Of a stretch of DNA of 14,940 bases, positions 12,457-14,940 are shown piece after piece; positions within the stretch are counted from its first letter, which is position 1, and each line of letters opens with the position of its first letter. The notes below the pieces were generated by a model that had not been told where the DNA came from, did not search any database, and was given only the letters and a program-made list of their open reading frames with translations. Made by a program: the position numbers and the translations under genes. Origin of the DNA: an uncultured Pedobacter sp. (GTDB lineage: Bacteria; Bacteroidota; Bacteroidia; Sphingobacteriales; Sphingobacteriaceae); NCBI RefSeq assembly GCF_946479715.1, contig NZ_CAMLHF010000141.1:1-14940 (forward strand), read 5' to 3'.

Positions 12457-14673
12457 CTAATTGCCGGCAGCAACTGAAGGAAATAGCTTGGTAGCGTCTC
12501 TAAAATCAGTACCCGTATTGCTATACCAGTCGGCATAAAGTGATCCACCACTGGTTGCCCAACCGGAAAACTTCAAATAAGATTCTAAGATGCCGATTTT
12601 CTCGTATGGGTATCGGAACGTTGCAACGGGAATTTCAATACCCCAAGGCAGTCTGCCTTTAGTACTATAATAAACTCCTTTTAAGGAATTGTCAACGTTT
12701 GTACCAAACAAAGATCTATCTGCAAGTTTCGTTGGATGCTTTCCAAATAAGTGGGTTTCATAACCTCTAATTGCATCCTTTGTACCGTTAAATATAAAGG
12801 GGTTAAATGCGCTTACACCCAAGACTGGGAAACTTGGCCCATCGGTTAAGTCAAAGCTAAAAGTAAAGGTTTTGACCGGGGAAAGCGACTGATTAGGCAT
12901 AGTATTCCATAATACTTGCTGATCCCTTGCATTGTTAAATAAAATTACAACTAAGCTATCATGACCATCTTCACGACTTACCCCATCCGATGACTTGAAG
13001 TTCTTTACCATGTCTTTTGGCAAAGGAAACTGCACCGCTGCACCGTTTTTATAACTAGCCCCACTTGCAATTAAATTCCATTTTCCCTCAATCCGTACTG
13101 CAATGTTTTTTGCGTTGGTAACAACCAAATGCTTATAGGTTAAAACAACATCATTCAAATCATAATCTCCAAGCAATGGCCAGCTATCTTCGAATGCAAT
13201 CGTTGATCCTCCATTATGATAATTAACGGAAAAATTATTAAATGCCTTCGTTTTGTCGTTCGGATAATCATCTTGCTCATCAATTATACCGTCCCCGTCT
13301 GTGTCAGGCTTGAGCTCTACGGGTGCAACGCCGTTACCAAGCGTATTGCAATCATCTTTGATGATATATGCACCACAACCCTTTATTGCACCATCACTGA
13401 AGTGCTTTTTGTTATTTTGATTTACTTCCAAATCCCTGGTACCGCAATATTGTAAGGCGCCTTTGAAATAACCACTATTATTTACAACATTATCACCAAC
13501 CGTGCCTGTCGTTTTAAATAAGGATACTGCCGGGCCACGGCCATAAACCACACCATTCATATTAGACATGTTAAGCGTTTGATGCATTGCACCATCAATC
13601 AGGTTGATCGTGCCACCGCTATTTACATAAGTGTCACCTTTAACTAGAACAAGCTTATAGTTATTGAGCGAACCAGTGTTAACTGTTAGAACGTTATTCA
13701 CGGTAAAACTGCAATAATTATTAAGTGTACTGCCGCTATTAAATGTAGCATTATTGAAAGTCATGCTCCCAGAATTGGTTATTAGGCCATTGATACTCGG
13801 ATTCTGGCTCTGAACAACCATACTGGAACGATTTGTAAGCTCTGAACCAGAGTTTAAGTTAAAGTTGCTCCCGGAAAACGTTGACTCTCCGTTGTTAATA
13901 AAGCTTCCGGCGTTGGAAAGATTCCCTGCAAGAAGCTTACCGCTGTTGGAGAAAATTTCACCACTTTTAATGTTTAAATCTCTATTGAATCTAACTGTAG
14001 TTCCTTCGGAAATAAATACTTTTATACCTGTGTGATTAAAGTTGTCACCAAAAGTTATCGTTTTTCCAGGTGCATTTATCTTTAGGGTACCTCCGTTATT
14101 AGCTTCAACATTAATCGTAAGATCAACCGTCGAAGTAAAACAGTAGACATCCGCACTGGTGTTGAGTTTGATGTTTGAAGCGGACGTTTTAGTTCCGCAT
14201 TCCGGTTCAACTTCCGTACTCAAAGACTTGCCTGCCATCAGCAAACTTAATTTATTGTATTTGTTCACGGAACTTAGGGCAGTGGACACTTTTGTTGAGT
14301 TTAAAGTTAGCTTTTCCATAACAGAGGACCCGTCTGGTGAAGTCTTCACAACATAGGCTTCATTAACCGTTGAAGGAATAGACAGGGTTGCAGTGAACGG
14401 ATTAACCAATGTTGCAGATCCTTTTGCGATTGCAATAGGGTTAGTTGCCGGGTCGGCCAGGTAAATTGCGACCACGTGAATTTTGTTTTGAAACCTGGTG
14501 TCTGTAATACTAATACTGAAATTAACATCTCTGGCGCTCTGCCAGGTGAAACCAGCAGGTATCACCAAATCGGTTATTTTTTTAATGACAGGGTCTTTTT
14601 TAGTGTTGTCTTTTGAACATGATGCCGCTAAAATGGCCAATCCTAAGGTTAGAATAAGTAGTTTTTTATTCAT
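12457..14673 (-). CDS. LruC-domain surface lipoprotein with Asn/Ser/Gly-rich repeats
   Basis: 738 aa from the ATG at 14673 (MNKKLLILTLGL); an upstream TTG at 14697 would spoil the signal peptide. LAASC puts the lipidated Cys at 19, followed by Ser-Lys-Asp. Residues about 30-140 look like a small beta domain. About 220-375 are rich in Asn, Ser, Thr and Gly with loosely repeated NSG/NNG/LNN turns and alternating strands, as in beta-helix-like surface proteins. DTDGDGIIDEQDD (457-469) is a thrombospondin-type-3-like calcium loop, and DYDLNDVVL (503-511) opens the LruC domain, which runs to the C-terminus. Six cysteines (159, 178, 321, 410, 433, 442) outside the signal peptide may form disulfides. 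LruC-domain proteins are known in Leptospira and Bacteroidota without a settled function; adhesion or matrix roles are guesses. A single gene with its own terminator. Confidence 0.88.
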   Translation of the reverse strand: MNKKLLILTLGLAILAASCSKDNTKKDPVIKKITDLVIPAGFTWQSARDVNFSISITDTRFQNKIHVVAIYLADPATNPIAIAKGSATLVNPFTATLSIPSTVNEAYVVKTSPDGSSVMEKLTLNSTKVSTALSSVNKYNKLSLLMAGKSLSTEVEPECGTKTSASNIKLNTSADVYCFTSTVDLTINVEANNGGTLKINAPGKTITFGDNFNHTGIKVFISEGTTVRFNRDLNIKSGEIFSNSGKLLAGNLSNAGSFINNGESTFSGSNFNLNSGSELTNRSSMVVQSQNPSINGLITNSGSMTFNNATFNSGSTLNNYCSFTVNNVLTVNTGSLNNYKLVLVKGDTYVNSGGTINLIDGAMHQTLNMSNMNGVVYGRGPAVSLFKTTGTVGDNVVNNSGYFKGALQYCGTRDLEVNQNNKKHFSDGAIKGCGAYIIKDDCNTLGNGVAPVELKPDTDGDGIIDEQDDYPNDKTKAFNNFSVNYHNGGSTIAFEDSWPLLGDYDLNDVVLTYKHLVVTNAKNIAVRIEGKWNLIASGASYKNGAAVQFPLPKDMVKNFKSSDGVSREDGHDSLVVILFNNARDQQVLWNTMPNQSLSPVKTFTFSFDLTDGPSFPVLGVSAFNPFIFNGTKDAIRGYETHLFGKHPTKLADRSLFGTNVDNSLKGVYYSTKGRLPWGIEIPVATFRYPYEKIGILESYLKFSGWATSGGSLYADWYSNTGTDFRDATKLFPSVAAGN

Positions 14674-14724
14674 AAAATTTATTAAATGGTGTAGCAAGAA
14701 ATTTGACTTGGAGTTACTTAGTCA

Positions 14725-14732
14725 CAAAAATA
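14725..14732 (-). promoter_or_regulatory. Candidate -7 element for the LruC lipoprotein gene
   Basis: The minus strand reads TATTTTTG, an exact TAnnTTTG match about 50 nt before the ATG at 14673. No TTG is at the -33 distance. It lies downstream of the tRNA terminator, so the gene has independent transcription. Confidence 0.4.
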
Positions 14733-14829
14733 GGTTAAAATTGTGGTTATTTATTGAAATTGATAACAAATGAGATGGCCCCCATTTTAGTGCTGTTTTT
14801 ATTGATATTGTTTGATACCGCTTGAACAA

Positions 14830-14864
14830 AAAAAGGCCTCAAATCATGGATTTAAGGCCTTTTT
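14830..14864 (-). terminator. Strong terminator downstream of tRNA-Pro
   Basis: AAAAAGGCCT-type arms: AAAA plus AGGCCT (14830-14839) pair with AGGCCT plus TTTT (14855-14864), and after a single C/A mismatch AAATC pairs with GATTT around an ATG loop. T and A runs on both sides make it work in either direction; here it ends the minus-strand tRNA transcript, 22 nt after the tRNA gene. Confidence 0.85.
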
Positions 14865-14886
14865 AATAGAATTTGATTTCTATTCG

Positions 14887-14940
14887 TCGGGGTGGCAGGA
14901 TTCGAACCTACGACCTCCTGCTCCCAAAGCAGGCGCGATA
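14887..14940 (-). tRNA. tRNA-Pro(UGG), 5' part outside the window
   Basis: Reading the minus strand, the anticodon arm CCTGC-TTTGGGA-GCAGG gives anticodon TGG, followed by a 5-nt variable loop, the T arm GTAGG-TTCGAAT-CCTGC, and the 3' acceptor strand CACCCCG with discriminator A. The acceptor sequence fits the CGGGGTG 5' half typical of bacterial tRNA-Pro, which lies beyond the window edge along with most of the D arm. The next bases are CGA, so CCA is not encoded and must be added enzymatically, as is usual in Bacteroidota. This tRNA can read CCA and CCG codons, and others by wobble. Confidence 0.95.

Noticed and set aside
13450..14050. Possible DNA tandem repeat or CRISPR-like array in the Asn/Ser-rich part of the lipoprotein gene
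   Set aside because: The repetition is at the level of short amino-acid patterns; I see no regularly spaced identical DNA units.

Overview
The window looks like a chromosomal segment of a Bacteroidota member, most likely Sphingobacteriaceae (Pedobacter- or Mucilaginibacter-like). The support is AT-rich DNA, starts without Shine-Dalgarno sequences, several upstream matches to the Bacteroidota promoter consensus (TTTG, about 19-20 nt, TAnnTTTG), a tRNA gene without an encoded CCA end, and family content typical of that group. The genus is inferred from remembered similarity, not from a search. I see no phage, insertion sequence, CRISPR array or rRNA.

Left part (1-4.9 kb): a truncated secreted alpha/beta-hydrolase-like gene reads leftward. 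A small lipoprotein gene diverges from it and runs into a convergent three-gene minus-strand run: a secreted beta-lactamase-fold serine hydrolase, a secreted GH20 beta-N-acetylhexosaminidase (10 nt apart), and a MiaE-type tRNA hydroxylase. The first two suggest processing of amino-sugar polymers in the periplasm or outside the cell.

Middle (5.1-8.1 kb, plus strand): a hemolysin III/PAQR membrane protein, then an ECF-type sigma factor, an overlapping 89-aa cytosolic protein whose position and N-terminus suggest an anti-sigma factor, and a catalytically complete ClpP peptidase not accompanied by clpX. An HD-domain phosphohydrolase follows behind its own -7 element. The sigma/small protein/ClpP trio is the best candidate here for a poorly described regulatory system.

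Right-middle (8.3-12.3 kb): two regulator-plus-oxidoreductase sets, AraC-type regulator with SDR (same strand) and HxlR-type regulator with NmrA-type NAD(P)-binding protein (divergent), separated by a PhnB-like VOC protein. The hxlR/nmrA intergenic region holds two face-to-face overlapping promoters that form a dyad, flanked by two related inverted repeats, which reads as a compact autoregulated switch.

Right end (12.4-14.9 kb): a large LruC-domain surface lipoprotein with an Asn/Ser/Gly-rich repeat region and a calcium-binding-type Asp-rich loop, then a strong terminator and the 3' part of a tRNA-Pro(UGG) gene, both on the minus strand. Four genes have upstream TTG codons that lengthen the open frame; in each case I chose the internal ATG that gives the family-typical N-terminus.
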